Origin: UM-FILTER-39-64 sp964367055
Lineage (GTDB): Bacteria > Patescibacteriota > Minisyncoccia > UBA6257 > UBA9933
Assembly (NCBI GenBank): GCA_964367055.1
Contig: CAYIWD010000005.1
Span: 1 to 34,468, forward strand
Reading direction: 5' to 3'
Length of the DNA: 34,468 nucleotides
The stretch's first letter is position 1. Every line of letters begins with the position of its first letter. A model generated the notes under the pieces. That model had not been told where the DNA came from and did not search any database. It saw only the letters and a list, made by a program, of their open reading frames with translations. Below, piece after piece: positions 8,093 through 16,267 of the stretch. A program made the translations under genes and the position numbers.

Positions 8093-8641
8093 TTAAATCT
8101 GCTTGCTATCCGGCAGTCCAAAAGCCCACCCGAACCAACAGACGAATGCCTTGGGGTGCCAAAGAGGAAATGCCCGATATGCCAATGACTCATGGACATC
8201 TATTCTTGATCTGCTTAGCAAGAACAGCCCTCCTCGGCCTTTGGCCAAAAAAAGCTCATTTTTGATGGGGTCAGAGGCAGATTTCCCCTTTCTTTGCCAA
8301 GGTCCCAATATTATTGAAAGATAGTGGAACGAGTGGCCTCGGTGCTTCTCAAGAAAGGCAGAATAATCGTCTTTAACTATTTCTCCCCCCTCATAAACTG
8401 GGGCATGATTTTCTGGAATAAGGGGCAAACAGTCCCTACATAAGGGACAGAACAACACCAATTTCAGTCGCCATGGCACCTCGGCTCTTTCCAGCCACGA
8501 CGCAATTAAAAACACCGCGCCGCCTGTAAGCAAAATCACCAAATAGATCACTGCCAGAGCCAAATTGGAATAACCCCTGGAAGCAAAAAAAATAACTGTC
8601 ACTGCTGAAACAAAAATAAAAATACCCTGCCACGTTTTCAT
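8093..8641 (-). CDS. Small membrane protein with cysteine cluster, unknown function
   Basis: 182 residues from the ATG at 8641, placed 6 bases after AGGAGGG; a GTG at 8647 overlaps the Shine-Dalgarno and is unlikely to be used. Two hydrophobic helices lie at about 5-22 and 27-47. The following region has CPLCRDC near residue 65 and histidines around HRGHSFHYL, which may bind metal. I recognise no family. The protein has its own strong Shine-Dalgarno and terminator (8041-8075), like the other small orphan genes in this window, so it is probably a monocistronic unit. Membrane location is predicted from the helices only. Confidence 0.6.
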   Translation of the reverse strand: MKTWQGIFIFVSAVTVIFFASRGYSNLALAVIYLVILLTGGAVFLIASWLERAEVPWRLKLVLFCPLCRDCLPLIPENHAPVYEGGEIVKDDYSAFLEKHRGHSFHYLSIILGPWQRKGKSASDPIKNELFLAKGRGGLFLLSRSRIDVHESLAYRAFPLWHPKAFVCWFGWAFGLPDSKQI

Positions 8642-8707
8642 TTCCACCCTCCTTTTAAAAAATTAATGTGCTGATATTTAAGACATTAACATTTTAAAAA
8701 TAAAATG

Positions 8708-10099
8708 TCAAATTTTGAGTTTATCAATTTCTTCTTCAATTATTTTCCGTTCGTTCCACACGATCTTTTTCCCACCTTCCACACACATCCAAACCTCGCC
8801 AGCTTTGCCGGTTAAAATTACCGCATCATCTTTTTTGGCGAGTGAAAGCGCTTTTTGAATGGCTTCGCGGCGGTCAATAATTTTATAAACCGCTGATTTA
8901 TGCTGATTTTGCTGATTTATGCGGATACCCTCTTCGATTTGATTTAGAATTTCCAGCGGCGGCTCGTCATAGGAATCTTCGTTCGTTAAAATAATTTTGT
9001 CGCAATATTGAGCGCTGATTTTACCCATCTCTGGTCTTTTCCATTTATCCCGACCGCCGCCTTGCGAACCCAATAAACAAATCAGCTTTGAGTTTTTAGT
9101 TTTAAGTTTTGAGTTTATTATGGTTTTATAAATCGTTTCTAAACTGGCCGGCTCGTGCGCGTAATCAATAATTACATTAAAATTCTGGCCTTTATTTACT
9201 AATTCAAACCTGCCAGCCGGTGCTTTGGCTTTCAAAAGCGCTCTTTTTATTTTTGAGGGATAAACTTTTTGCGATAAAGCCACACAAATCGCCGCTCCAG
9301 CGTTATAAACATTAAATTCGCCAATTAAGGGCATTTCGAGTTTTAATTTTTGGACATCCGATGTCCTAAATTTTTTAGCGTCAATATTTGGGACATCGGA
9401 TGTCCCCGAAACTGAAAAGCTGCTGCCAGAAGCCGTTGATTTAACATCAGAAATTCTGTATAGGTTTTTAATTTGTCCTATTTCTTTTTTGAGCTTTAAA
9501 GTGTAAACATATTGTTTAGCGATTTTTGGTTTTAAAAAACAACCAACATTTTCATCATCTAAATTATATATTCCCACGCCGTTCAGTTTTTTTGCCACTT
9601 GCTCAAATAATTTTATTTTAGCAATCCGATAATTCTCAAAAGAACCATGCCGCTCAATATGCTCTGGAGACAAATTTGTAAAAACCGCGATATCATAATC
9701 AATAAACCGGTGCCGATATTGTAAAATTCCTTCTGAAGATGTCTCAATCACTGCGTATTTGCAGCCATTTTTTACCATTTCTGAAATTAATTTCTGGAGC
9801 TGGAACCTGCCGAGCATTGTCTGTTTGCTGGTATTTATCCATTCCTCATTGCCGATTCTGAAATTAACAGTTGTCGCCATTCCGGTTTTTAAACCGCTAA
9901 AATTTAAAATTTGCGCGATTAAATTACAGGTTGTGGTCTTACCCTTGGTGCCGGTAACGCCAATGACAATTAATTTTTCAGAAGGAAATCCATAAATCAA
10001 CGCGCCTAAATAACCTAAAAGTAAATGATAAGCTGGCTGAAAAAAATCAAAAATCGGCTGAGGAATTATTTTTTTGATTATTCTTAGAACTTGTTCCAT
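8708..10099 (-). CDS. murE: Mur ligase family, MurE-like (short form)
   Basis: 463-residue ATP-dependent amide ligase, closest in motifs to UDP-MurNAc-tripeptide synthetase (MurE). The P-loop GVTGTKGKTTT is at 47-57, DYAHEP lies mid-protein, and LGSQGGGRDKWKRPEMG and LTGKAGEVW mark the C-terminal domain. Two oddities: the P-loop sits about 60 residues earlier than in standard MurE, so the N-terminal UDP-binding domain is replaced by a short hydrophobic segment; and the amino-acid-selecting DNPR motif of meso-DAP enzymes is replaced by NEDSYDEP. The added amino acid is therefore unclear. It is separated from the upstream gene by a structured spacer (10138-10252). Family confident, substrate not. 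Confidence 0.8.
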   Translation of the reverse strand: MEQVLRIIKKIIPQPIFDFFQPAYHLLLGYLGALIYGFPSEKLIVIGVTGTKGKTTTCNLIAQILNFSGLKTGMATTVNFRIGNEEWINTSKQTMLGRFQLQKLISEMVKNGCKYAVIETSSEGILQYRHRFIDYDIAVFTNLSPEHIERHGSFENYRIAKIKLFEQVAKKLNGVGIYNLDDENVGCFLKPKIAKQYVYTLKLKKEIGQIKNLYRISDVKSTASGSSFSVSGTSDVPNIDAKKFRTSDVQKLKLEMPLIGEFNVYNAGAAICVALSQKVYPSKIKRALLKAKAPAGRFELVNKGQNFNVIIDYAHEPASLETIYKTIINSKLKTKNSKLICLLGSQGGGRDKWKRPEMGKISAQYCDKIILTNEDSYDEPPLEILNQIEEGIRINQQNQHKSAVYKIIDRREAIQKALSLAKKDDAVILTGKAGEVWMCVEGGKKIVWNERKIIEEEIDKLKI

Positions 10100-10137
10100 A
10101 AATTTTGAATTTTTCCCCCGAATTTTTCCTCCATGAA

Positions 10138-10252
10138 TTTATTCCCCGCTTACCTCATAAACCGCTCTATTTGGATAGAGCGCTCTAATGGGTTAGAGCG
10201 CCCAAATAAGTTAAAAGAAATGGTACCAGCTCAAAAGAAGATCGGGAATAAA
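10138..10252. repeat. Structured intergenic element with nested hairpins
   Basis: This spacer holds a double hairpin: CGCTCTAT/ATAGAGCG (10163-10182) and CGCTCTAA/TTAGAGCG (10181-10200), sharing two bases. An outer inverted repeat, TTTATTCCC (10138-10146) with GGGAATAAA (10244-10252), encloses both. A competing pairing, TATTTGG with CCAAATA (10202-10208), is also possible. No T-run follows on either strand. Confidence 0.6.
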
Positions 10253-10256
10253 TTTT

Positions 10257-11600
10257 TTAAGTAGATTTTTCATTTTCTATTTCTTTTGGCCATCTTACGT
10301 GTCCCAAAAAATCAAAAACTGGGTGAGCAATTTTCCCGCCGCTTGAAGATTTTTCAATTACTTCCTTAATCAATTCCTTATTTGGCATTATCGAAATTAC
10401 TCCTAAAAGCTGATTTTCTTCTTGCAAGGGTCGCCATTCTTCGTGTCCCCAGCTAGTATCCTTGCTAATATTTTTCATATCCATTATTAACGCTAAATGA
10501 TAACTTCTTCTCTCTCTAATTCCGCCAGTACGACCTGGTTTATAACTAAGCGCTTCCATAAGAAGTCTCAAATTTGCTTTATCTTCCAAAAATGATGGAT
10601 CGTCTAAAAATTTCTGGATTACACCAAGATGTTTGCTGCCAATTTCTCTGATCGCTTTCGAATATCTTAAATATCCATCAATCAGAGGATCTACTTCGTG
10701 TAAGATTTCACTTTTCAGTTTGTTTTTTAAGAGATTACGTATTTCTGCCTCTGCCCTTTCTCTTTTAAAACCATAATCGTCTTCCTGCTGCGTATAATTT
10801 TCGGTTATTAATTTTAGCTTATCAAATATTTCTTGATTAGTTGTAGCTCCTTTCAGCCTGCCCTCGAACTCTTCCGCTAAGTTAATTTTGTCTATAATGG
10901 CAGTTGGGTTTTCTACTTTAGCCATTCCAAATTCTATCCGCTCTCTTGAACCATGAATTATTTCTTCTCTAAATTTTTCCATTGCTTTCAGACGCAAATT
11001 TTCATCTTCCTGTTCTTTCATCAAAATCTTAGCTTCTTTATGAGCTTCTTTTAATTGTTCAAGTAGATAATCGTATGACAGCAGGTCATTAAATGAATGA
11101 TCCCAGTTTGTTTGCTTTTTTATTGCATTAAGCCATCCTCGCCTTACCCATCCTGTAAGCGTCTTCTTGTCTAATGCTTTTTGCAAATATTCTTTGAAAT
11201 TTACCTGTTCTTGCCCTTTCAGCTCATGCTCTATTTTAGGGACATATACTTCTCTACTACGATAGCTATCCCCCTTCATAATATTTTCGTATTCACCTTT
11301 ATTTGCAAATCTAATTCCAAAATCATAAAAATCATCTTTCATCAATATTTCTAATTTTTCTAAAGCTATCTCTTGTGATTCTTGCTTTTTTTCTTCTTCA
11401 ACCAATCTTTCTGCTACAGAATAATCCTTCTCCTTGTCGCTTTCAATCCTCTCCTGTTGTTGTGTAGCTTCTTCCTGCGCCTCGCCGACAATTTTGTCCT
11501 TTTCCTCCTGCGGCAAAGATTCAAAATCTTTTTGGTCTTCTCCGCCAGAGGCGGATCCGCCTTCGGCGGAAATTTTAGAAAAATCAAATTTTTCAGGCAT
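10257..11600 (-). CDS. Large charged alpha-helical protein, unknown function
   Basis: 447 residues, very rich in Glu, Lys and Gln, with no signal peptide or membrane helix. Residues 1-65 look disordered and acidic (EDQKDFESLPQEEKDK); about 60-330 is mostly helical with coiled-coil-like stretches, and the C-terminal 100 residues have more hydrophobic and aromatic content (FDFLGHVRWP). I recognise no family. The Gly-rich stretch near residue 15 is encoded by an inserted palindromic double hairpin (11541-11570), which adds exactly ten codons in frame. A 13-bp hairpin (11628-11657) lies in its leader. It precedes the MurE-like gene but is separated from it by a structured spacer. Cytoplasmic location is inferred. 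Confidence 0.65.
   Translation of the reverse strand: MPEKFDFSKISAEGGSASGGEDQKDFESLPQEEKDKIVGEAQEEATQQQERIESDKEKDYSVAERLVEEEKKQESQEIALEKLEILMKDDFYDFGIRFANKGEYENIMKGDSYRSREVYVPKIEHELKGQEQVNFKEYLQKALDKKTLTGWVRRGWLNAIKKQTNWDHSFNDLLSYDYLLEQLKEAHKEAKILMKEQEDENLRLKAMEKFREEIIHGSRERIEFGMAKVENPTAIIDKINLAEEFEGRLKGATTNQEIFDKLKLITENYTQQEDDYGFKRERAEAEIRNLLKNKLKSEILHEVDPLIDGYLRYSKAIREIGSKHLGVIQKFLDDPSFLEDKANLRLLMEALSYKPGRTGGIRERRSYHLALIMDMKNISKDTSWGHEEWRPLQEENQLLGVISIMPNKELIKEVIEKSSSGGKIAHPVFDFLGHVRWPKEIENEKST
11541..11570. repeat. Tandem double-hairpin palindromic element inside a CDS
   Basis: Two abutting perfect 15-base hairpins: TCCGCC-AGA-GGCGGA (11541-11555) and TCCGCC-TTC-GGCGGA (11556-11570). Thirty bases equal ten codons, so the host reading frame is kept and a Gly/Ser/Ala-rich segment is added. 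The GC-rich sequence contrasts with the AT-rich surroundings and has the same design as the element at 20264-20296. Confidence 0.75.
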
Positions 11601-11627
11601 GTTTTTTAACTTTTAATGAATTTCACC

Positions 11628-11657
11628 TATTCTAATATTCTTGAGAATATCAGAATA
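11628..11657 (-). promoter_or_regulatory. Perfectly paired hairpin or operator in leader of unknown gene
   Basis: TATTCTAATATTC (11628-11640) and GAATATCAGAATA (11645-11657) pair over 13 positions with one G-U type mismatch and a four-base loop. It lies 28 bases before the ATG at 11600 and has no T-run, so an operator or 5'-UTR hairpin is more likely than a terminator. Confidence 0.45.
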
Positions 11658-11701
11658 ATTATATAATGTCTTAGGGTCGACTTTACTCAAAAATTTTCAA
11701 A

Positions 11702-12685
11702 TTATTTTAATAAATTCATAATTATTCTTGTCATCGCGTCTTTTTCTTTCGGATTGCTGGCGGCGATTAAGAGCGCTAAAACCACTAGGGCATTATCGTT
11801 GATTTTTCTTTCGCCGCTGTCTTTGTGAAGATAAACATTCTTATCCAAATAATAAACAAATAAAAATGAGGCGATGCGTTTGTTGCCATCAACAAAAGGA
11901 TGGTCTTTTATTATGAGATATAAAAGATGCGCTGCTTTTTCTTCAATGGTTTTATAAAGTTCTTTTCCGCCAAAGGTCTGATATAAATTTTTTATTATGC
12001 CCTCTAATTTTTTATCGGTTTCCGCGCCAAAGAATTCGCTCGCTTCTCTTTTCGCTAAAAGTTCATTTTTTAAACTGCATATAATATTTTTTGCCTGTTC
12101 ATATGTTAAAATCAATTTAGCTTTTTTGCCTGTAGGAACTTTAAGCCTTCTTTTATCATATTGTTCGAGTAAAGATAACGACTTGGAATAATTTGCCAGC
12201 AATTTTAAAATTTCCTGGCCTTGGTTTTCAAGCAACCCGTGTCCAGATTTTTCCTGTAAAAAAGAAATGGCACTTTGCAGTTCTCTTAAATGTTCTGCTT
12301 GTTTTAATAACCGACTTTCGTTAATTGTATAACCCTTCAAAAGATGATTTTTTAGGGTTTTTGTGGCCCAGATGCGGAACTGGGTGGCTCTTTTAGAATT
12401 TACGCGATAACCGATTGAAATTATCGCATCAAGATTATAAAAATTAGCGGGCTTATCTGAAAAAGGAATGTGCATTTTTTGCACATTGCTTTTTTCCTTC
12501 AGCTCCCCTGAATTAAAAATGTTTTTAAGGTGTTTAGTTATGACGCTACGTTCAGTGTCAAAAAGCCTACTAATCTGCGCTTGATTTAACCAGACAGTCT
12601 CTTTTTTAATTCTAACCTCAATTTCAGGCCCCTTTTTGCCTTTATAAATAATAATTTGCGCTTTTTTGTTGTTATGCTCTTCCAT
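11702..12685 (-). CDS. RhuM-type N-terminus fused to Fic/Doc domain
   Basis: 327 residues. The N-terminal half (residues 1-130: ETVWLNQAQISRLFDTERS, NVQKMHIPFSDKPANFYNLDAIISIGYRVNS) matches the virulence protein RhuM family, thought to bind DNA. The C-terminal half is a Fic/Doc fold with HPFVDGNKR at 262-270. The motif has Lys-Arg after Asn as in Doc (HxFx(D/N)xNKR), not the GNGRxxR of AMPylating Fic proteins, so phosphotransfer like Doc is as plausible as AMPylation. It follows ruvA after one base, so it is co-transcribed with it. No separate small antitoxin gene is adjacent; the RhuM half may regulate its own Fic domain. Confidence 0.88.
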   Translation of the reverse strand: MEEHNNKKAQIIIYKGKKGPEIEVRIKKETVWLNQAQISRLFDTERSVITKHLKNIFNSGELKEKSNVQKMHIPFSDKPANFYNLDAIISIGYRVNSKRATQFRIWATKTLKNHLLKGYTINESRLLKQAEHLRELQSAISFLQEKSGHGLLENQGQEILKLLANYSKSLSLLEQYDKRRLKVPTGKKAKLILTYEQAKNIICSLKNELLAKREASEFFGAETDKKLEGIIKNLYQTFGGKELYKTIEEKAAHLLYLIIKDHPFVDGNKRIASFLFVYYLDKNVYLHKDSGERKINDNALVVLALLIAASNPKEKDAMTRIIMNLLK

Positions 12686-12686
12686 T

Positions 12687-13265
12687 TTATTTTCCGCTTA
12701 AAATTTTTAAAGCGAATTTTATTTTTTCCTGAAGGGTTTTAGATTTCTGAGGAATTCTTCTAATTGTCTCACGGACCTGATTTCGTCTGTAACCAAGAGA
12801 TTTCAAAATTTCTTCCAAATCAAAGTCAAATTCCATTTGTCCAATTTCAAACTCATTTTCTTGTTTTTTGATTTTGTCTTTAAGTTCCAAAATTATTCTG
12901 TTGGCTTTTTTACTGCCTACGCCAGCGGCTCTTGTCAAAAGCTCGGCTTTGCCGCGGCTAATGGCTGCCAAAAACGATTCTGGTCGCATTTCATTTAAAA
13001 TTTTCAAACCGGCTTTTGGACCGATGCCGCTAATAGAATTTAACAATTCAAAAATCTCCAGCTCTTGCTGGTTCAAAAATCCGTATAATTCAATATTTTC
13101 GCGGGTCAATATGGTGGCGCAAAATAACTTTATTTTAGCGCCGATTTTCGGCAAATTACGGCTAGTTCTTGAAGAAATTGAAATCTTAAAACCAATGCCA
13201 TTGACATTTAAAACAACATATTTCTGGGTTTTAAACTCAACTTTTCCTTCCAAAAAAGAAATCAT
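12687..13265 (-). CDS. ruvA: Holliday junction branch-migration protein RuvA
   Basis: 192 residues, the normal size. The N-terminal OB fold begins MISFLEGKVEFK and contains VNGIGFKI; the two helix-hairpin-helix motifs are SISGIGPKAGLKIL and AAGVGSKKANRIILEL. The C-terminal domain III that contacts RuvB (about 145-192) includes FDLEEILKSLGY. RuvA tetramers bind Holliday junctions and load RuvB, whose gene is in this window at 30411 but not adjacent; ruvC is not seen. The gene begins 90 bases from rpsT, transcribed divergently, and is followed by the RhuM-Fic gene after one base. Confidence 0.95.
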   Translation of the reverse strand: MISFLEGKVEFKTQKYVVLNVNGIGFKISISSRTSRNLPKIGAKIKLFCATILTRENIELYGFLNQQELEIFELLNSISGIGPKAGLKILNEMRPESFLAAISRGKAELLTRAAGVGSKKANRIILELKDKIKKQENEFEIGQMEFDFDLEEILKSLGYRRNQVRETIRRIPQKSKTLQEKIKFALKILSGK

Positions 13266-13304
13266 AAATGTATCTTACTTCAACCAAGCATCTTTTTCAA
13301 TAAT

Positions 13305-13333
13305 TTGACAAAAGATTTACTATCCAATAAACT
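13305..13333 (+). promoter_or_regulatory. Promoter of rpsT
   Basis: TTGACA (13305-13310), 17 bases, TAAACT (13328-13333). The start site should lie near 13340, about 14 bases before the ATG at 13355; no Shine-Dalgarno is seen. Confidence 0.65.
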
Positions 13334-13354
13334 AATTAAAAATTAACTCATAAT

Positions 13355-13612
13355 ATGCCAATAACAAAATCCGCGAAAAAAGCCAGGCGTCAGAATATCC
13401 GGCGCCGGAAAATGAATATTAAAAGAAAATCCGAATTAAAAGCGGTTATTAAACAATATAAAAAATTAATTAGCGCTAAAGAAAAAGACAAAGCCAAAGA
13501 ATTAATTTCTCAGGTTTATAAAAAGCTGGATAAGGCGGCAAAAATAAATCTTATTAAAAAAAATAAAGCGGCTCGGCTGAAATCAAGATTAAGTAAACTT
13601 CTTCTAAAATAA
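13355..13612 (+). CDS. rpsT: 30S ribosomal protein S20
   Basis: 85 residues, very basic, mostly alpha-helical. MPITKSAKKARRQNIRRRKMN is the typical S20 opening (KSAKKRxRQxxxRxxxN), and the C-terminal helix contains LIKKNKAARLKSRLSK, matching the conserved NxAARxKSRL region. S20 binds the 5' and 3' minor domains of 16S rRNA early in assembly. It is a single-gene unit with its own promoter (13305-13333) and a shared terminator (13614-13644). The first ATG is used; family length supports it. Confidence 0.95.
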   Translation: MPITKSAKKARRQNIRRRKMNIKRKSELKAVIKQYKKLISAKEKDKAKELISQVYKKLDKAAKINLIKKNKAARLKSRLSKLLLK

Positions 13613-13613
13613 T

Positions 13614-13644
13614 AATTGGCCTATCCTTTAATGGTAGGCCAATT
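13614..13644. terminator. Bidirectional terminator between rpsT and the orphan gene
   Basis: AATTGGCCTA (13614-13623) pairs perfectly over ten bases with TAGGCCAATT (13635-13644). It lies 2 bases after the rpsT stop and 11 bases after the stop of the convergent gene at 13656. T-rich tails are short on both strands. Confidence 0.75.
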
Positions 13645-13655
13645 TAAACACGAAC

Positions 13656-13862
13656 TCACTTTTTCTCCGCGATGAGCACAAAGTTTTCTGGGTCGGCCCA
13701 AAACGTCACTCCGTTGCCTCGGTTAGAAAATTCTGTACCGAAAACTTTTTCAATGTAGACCATGGCTGCTGTGGTTATCGCACGGTGCTTTGTTGGATCG
13801 TACATAGGACTACAAAATCCAATAACCTTTGCCTTTATCAAAATTTCTTCCCCGACTTTCAT
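13656..13862 (-). CDS. Small conserved-looking orphan protein, unknown function
   Basis: 68 residues from the ATG at 13862, preceded by AAAGGGGGTGA, a strong Shine-Dalgarno; the frame extends six codons further upstream to a TTG, but that would put the Shine-Dalgarno inside the gene. The sequence alternates beta-like segments (EILIKAKVIGF, GVTFWADPENFVLIAEKK) and a central helix (HRAITTAAMVYIEKVFG), so a small alpha/beta fold is plausible. No family recognised. It shares a terminator with rpsT. Composition and the strong ribosome site group it with the other small orphan genes in this window. Confidence 0.55.
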   Translation of the reverse strand: MKVGEEILIKAKVIGFCSPMYDPTKHRAITTAAMVYIEKVFGTEFSNRGNGVTFWADPENFVLIAEKK

Positions 13863-13905
13863 CAACTCACCCCCTTTCAATTTTTAATTTGCCTTGTTAA
13901 TTAAT

Positions 13906-14162
13906 AAGGAAAATTTTCTTTTTTGTCAATCAACTATGAGCAGGAAATCTTTTCGCAGCGAATATCGCGGAGAGTGTCTTTAAAATTCGCGAGCGAATAG
14001 AAAATTTGCCGGGCGACCCCGAGCGAACCCAGTCACTCAACTAGTTGAGTGACTGGGGAAGGCGAACAGGGTGGCAAATTTTCGTTATGAGCGGGCTGTA
14101 ATTTTGACGCTCGGAGCGTATGAGCGAGAAAAGATTTTATGCGGGAAAAGAAAATTTTCCTT
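13906..14162. mobile_element. MITE-like long-hairpin element (257 bp, no ORF)
   Basis: The ends are a perfect 17-bp inverted repeat: AAGGAAAATTTTCTTTT (13906-13922) and its complement (14146-14162). Further matched pairs follow inward: AAATCTTTTC (13945-13954) with 14128-14137, GAAAATTTGCC (14000-14010) with 14073-14083, and a perfect 30-bp palindrome at 14028-14057. GAGTGTC/GACGCTC also pair with one wobble. All share a centre near 14042, so most of the segment folds into one long hairpin. The right end overlaps the pnp stop codon by 2 bases. The GC-rich centre contrasts with the surroundings. No transposase or target duplication is evident. Confidence 0.6.
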
Positions 14163-16263
14163 ACTTTGCCGCTTTAAGCGACAATCCAACTCTTCCATTC
14201 TCCACTTTGACTATTTTAACTTTCGCCATATCTCCCAGCCGTAAAACATCCTCAACTTTTTCCACAAACCCGTCTTTTAATTCGGAAATATGAATCATCC
14301 CGTCCTTGCCGCCGCCTAAATCAACAATGGCGCCGAATTCCAAAATTTTAATTACCTTGCCGATAATAATTTCGCCAATTTGAAATTCGCGTGTCATCCC
14401 TTTAATCTGATTAACTGCCAACATTACTTTTTCTTTGCCAACACCTGTCACAAAGACCCTGCCGTCCTCTTCAATATCAATAGATTCAACACCAGTGTCT
14501 TTAATTATTTTATTAATCATCTTCCCGCCAGGACCGATAACTTCTCCGATTTGTTCTGACTTGATATTTACCATCATTATTATGGGCGCGTATTGAGAAA
14601 GTTCAGCACGTGGCTTATCAATCACGCTTTTTATAAAATCTAAAATCTCCAAATGGGCTTTTTTCGCCTTGGGTAAAATCTCTTTTATTATCTCAATCGT
14701 TAAACCTTTAACTTTTACATCCGCTTGAATAGCGGTGATGCCGTCAATTGTGCCAGCCACTTTAAAATCCGTACCGCCATAATGATCTTCTAAGCCCTGA
14801 ATATCGGTAAATATTTTATATTTTCCCTCAGGATTTTTTTCGTCCAAAGCAATGCCCATTGAAATGCCCGCCACTGGTTTTTTAATTGGCACCCCGGCGT
14901 CCATTAAAGACATTATTGAAGCACAAACCGTTGCCATTGAAGAAGAGCCGTTTGAAGACAAAATTTCTGAAACAATTCTGATGGTATAAGGAAATTCTTC
15001 TTCAGAAGGAAGAATTGATTTTATTGCTTTTTCCGCTAAAGCGCCGTGGCCTATCTCGCGTCGTCCGGGAGCGCCTAATCTTCCAATTTCACCGACCGAA
15101 TAAGGCGGGAAATTATAATGAAGCATAAACCTACGCTTACCCGCGCTTTCCATTGTTTCATATATTTGCGCCGCGCCAGGAGCGCCCAGCGTTGTTGCGG
15201 CGAGCGCTTGTGTTGAACCCCGCATAAAAAGCGCTGAGCCGTGAAGCCGACTAAATAACCCCACCTCTCCGTAAAGCGGCCTTATTTCATCAAGATGCCT
15301 TCCGTCAGGTCTTTTTTCGGATTCCAGAATATTTTTTGTGAATAATGAATTTATTTCTTCTTCAAACAAATTTTCTACACCAGAAAAATCAGTGATGCCT
15401 TCCTGTGTTAGGTATTCAAAAAGATTTTTTTTGAGCGATTCCATATACTCATTCCGTTCGCCTTTATTTTCCATATACATCGCGGTTCCTAATTTATCTT
15501 TCAAAAAATCAATAACTTTATTTTTAATATCTGGGCTAATTTCTTTTCCCGTAATCTCTACTTTTTGTCTACCAATTTTTTTCTGAATTTCCTTCTGAAA
15601 ACCAACCAGTTTATTAATTTCAATTTGCGCTTTTTCAAAGGCAGATAGCACTTCTTCTTCGCTCGCATCATCTCCAGACAATTCCACCATATTGATTTTA
15701 TTTTCCGGGCCGCTAACAAAAGTTTCGAAAGAAATTTGGTTTCCAGCCAAAGTTGAATTTGTTGGATTTATTACCAGCTCGCCATTTTTTATTTTCGCCA
15801 ACCGTAGACCAGCCACTGGGCCATCCCATGGCACTTCAGAAATTAAAATCGCGGTTGAAGCGGAAATTAAAGAAATAAAATCTGGGTCGTTTTCTTCGTC
15901 ATAAGACAAAACAGTAATGACAATTTGGACATCGCGGCGAATATTTTGGTTAAATAATGGTCTTAATGTTCTATCGATCATTCGGCCGGACAAAACAGCG
16001 TTTTCTGATGGCCGGCCTTCTCGACGGATAAAACGGCTGCCGATAATTTTGCCAGCCGCGTAAAAACGCTCTTCGTAATCTATGGTCAAAGGAAAATAAT
16101 CAGTCGGCTTATCATCTTTGCCCATTACCACAGTTACCAAAACCGAGGTTTCGCCATAAGTGCCTAAAACCGCAGCATTGGCTTGGCCAGCCAACTGAGA
16201 AACTTCGAGTGTCAATTTTTTGCCATTAATTTCTGTAGTAAATTGTTGTCTTTGTAAATCCAT
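14161..16263 (-). CDS. pnp: Polyribonucleotide nucleotidyltransferase (PNPase)
   Basis: 700 residues, full length. Two RNase PH-like domains (about 10-140 and 320-460) flank an alpha-helical region. The second contains the catalytic area around TSxxxxx-rich SSSMATVCASIMSLMDAGVP and DFKVAGTIDGITAIQ, with the metal-binding aspartates. A KH domain (GEVIGPGGKMINKI, about 560-620) and an S1 domain (VGKVIKILEFGAIVDL-like, about 630-697) complete the order. PNPase degrades mRNA 3' to 5' by phosphorolysis. It is the last gene of the operon rpsO-NYN-pnp (4-base gap upstream). In E. coli rpsO and pnp are adjacent; here an NYN nuclease lies between them. Confidence 0.97.
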   Translation of the reverse strand: MDLQRQQFTTEINGKKLTLEVSQLAGQANAAVLGTYGETSVLVTVVMGKDDKPTDYFPLTIDYEERFYAAGKIIGSRFIRREGRPSENAVLSGRMIDRTLRPLFNQNIRRDVQIVITVLSYDEENDPDFISLISASTAILISEVPWDGPVAGLRLAKIKNGELVINPTNSTLAGNQISFETFVSGPENKINMVELSGDDASEEEVLSAFEKAQIEINKLVGFQKEIQKKIGRQKVEITGKEISPDIKNKVIDFLKDKLGTAMYMENKGERNEYMESLKKNLFEYLTQEGITDFSGVENLFEEEINSLFTKNILESEKRPDGRHLDEIRPLYGEVGLFSRLHGSALFMRGSTQALAATTLGAPGAAQIYETMESAGKRRFMLHYNFPPYSVGEIGRLGAPGRREIGHGALAEKAIKSILPSEEEFPYTIRIVSEILSSNGSSSMATVCASIMSLMDAGVPIKKPVAGISMGIALDEKNPEGKYKIFTDIQGLEDHYGGTDFKVAGTIDGITAIQADVKVKGLTIEIIKEILPKAKKAHLEILDFIKSVIDKPRAELSQYAPIIMMVNIKSEQIGEVIGPGGKMINKIIKDTGVESIDIEEDGRVFVTGVGKEKVMLAVNQIKGMTREFQIGEIIIGKVIKILEFGAIVDLGGGKDGMIHISELKDGFVEKVEDVLRLGDMAKVKIVKVENGRVGLSLKAAK

Positions 16264-16267
16264 GAAA

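Noticed and set aside
10200..10250. TGGTACC on the minus strand, resembling a T-box core, upstream of the MurE-like gene
   Set aside because: The bases upstream belong to a coding region, leaving no room for stem I and a specifier loop, and no terminator follows.
13906..14162. CRISPR array
   Set aside because: The repeats are inverted around one axis, not direct repeats with regular spacers.
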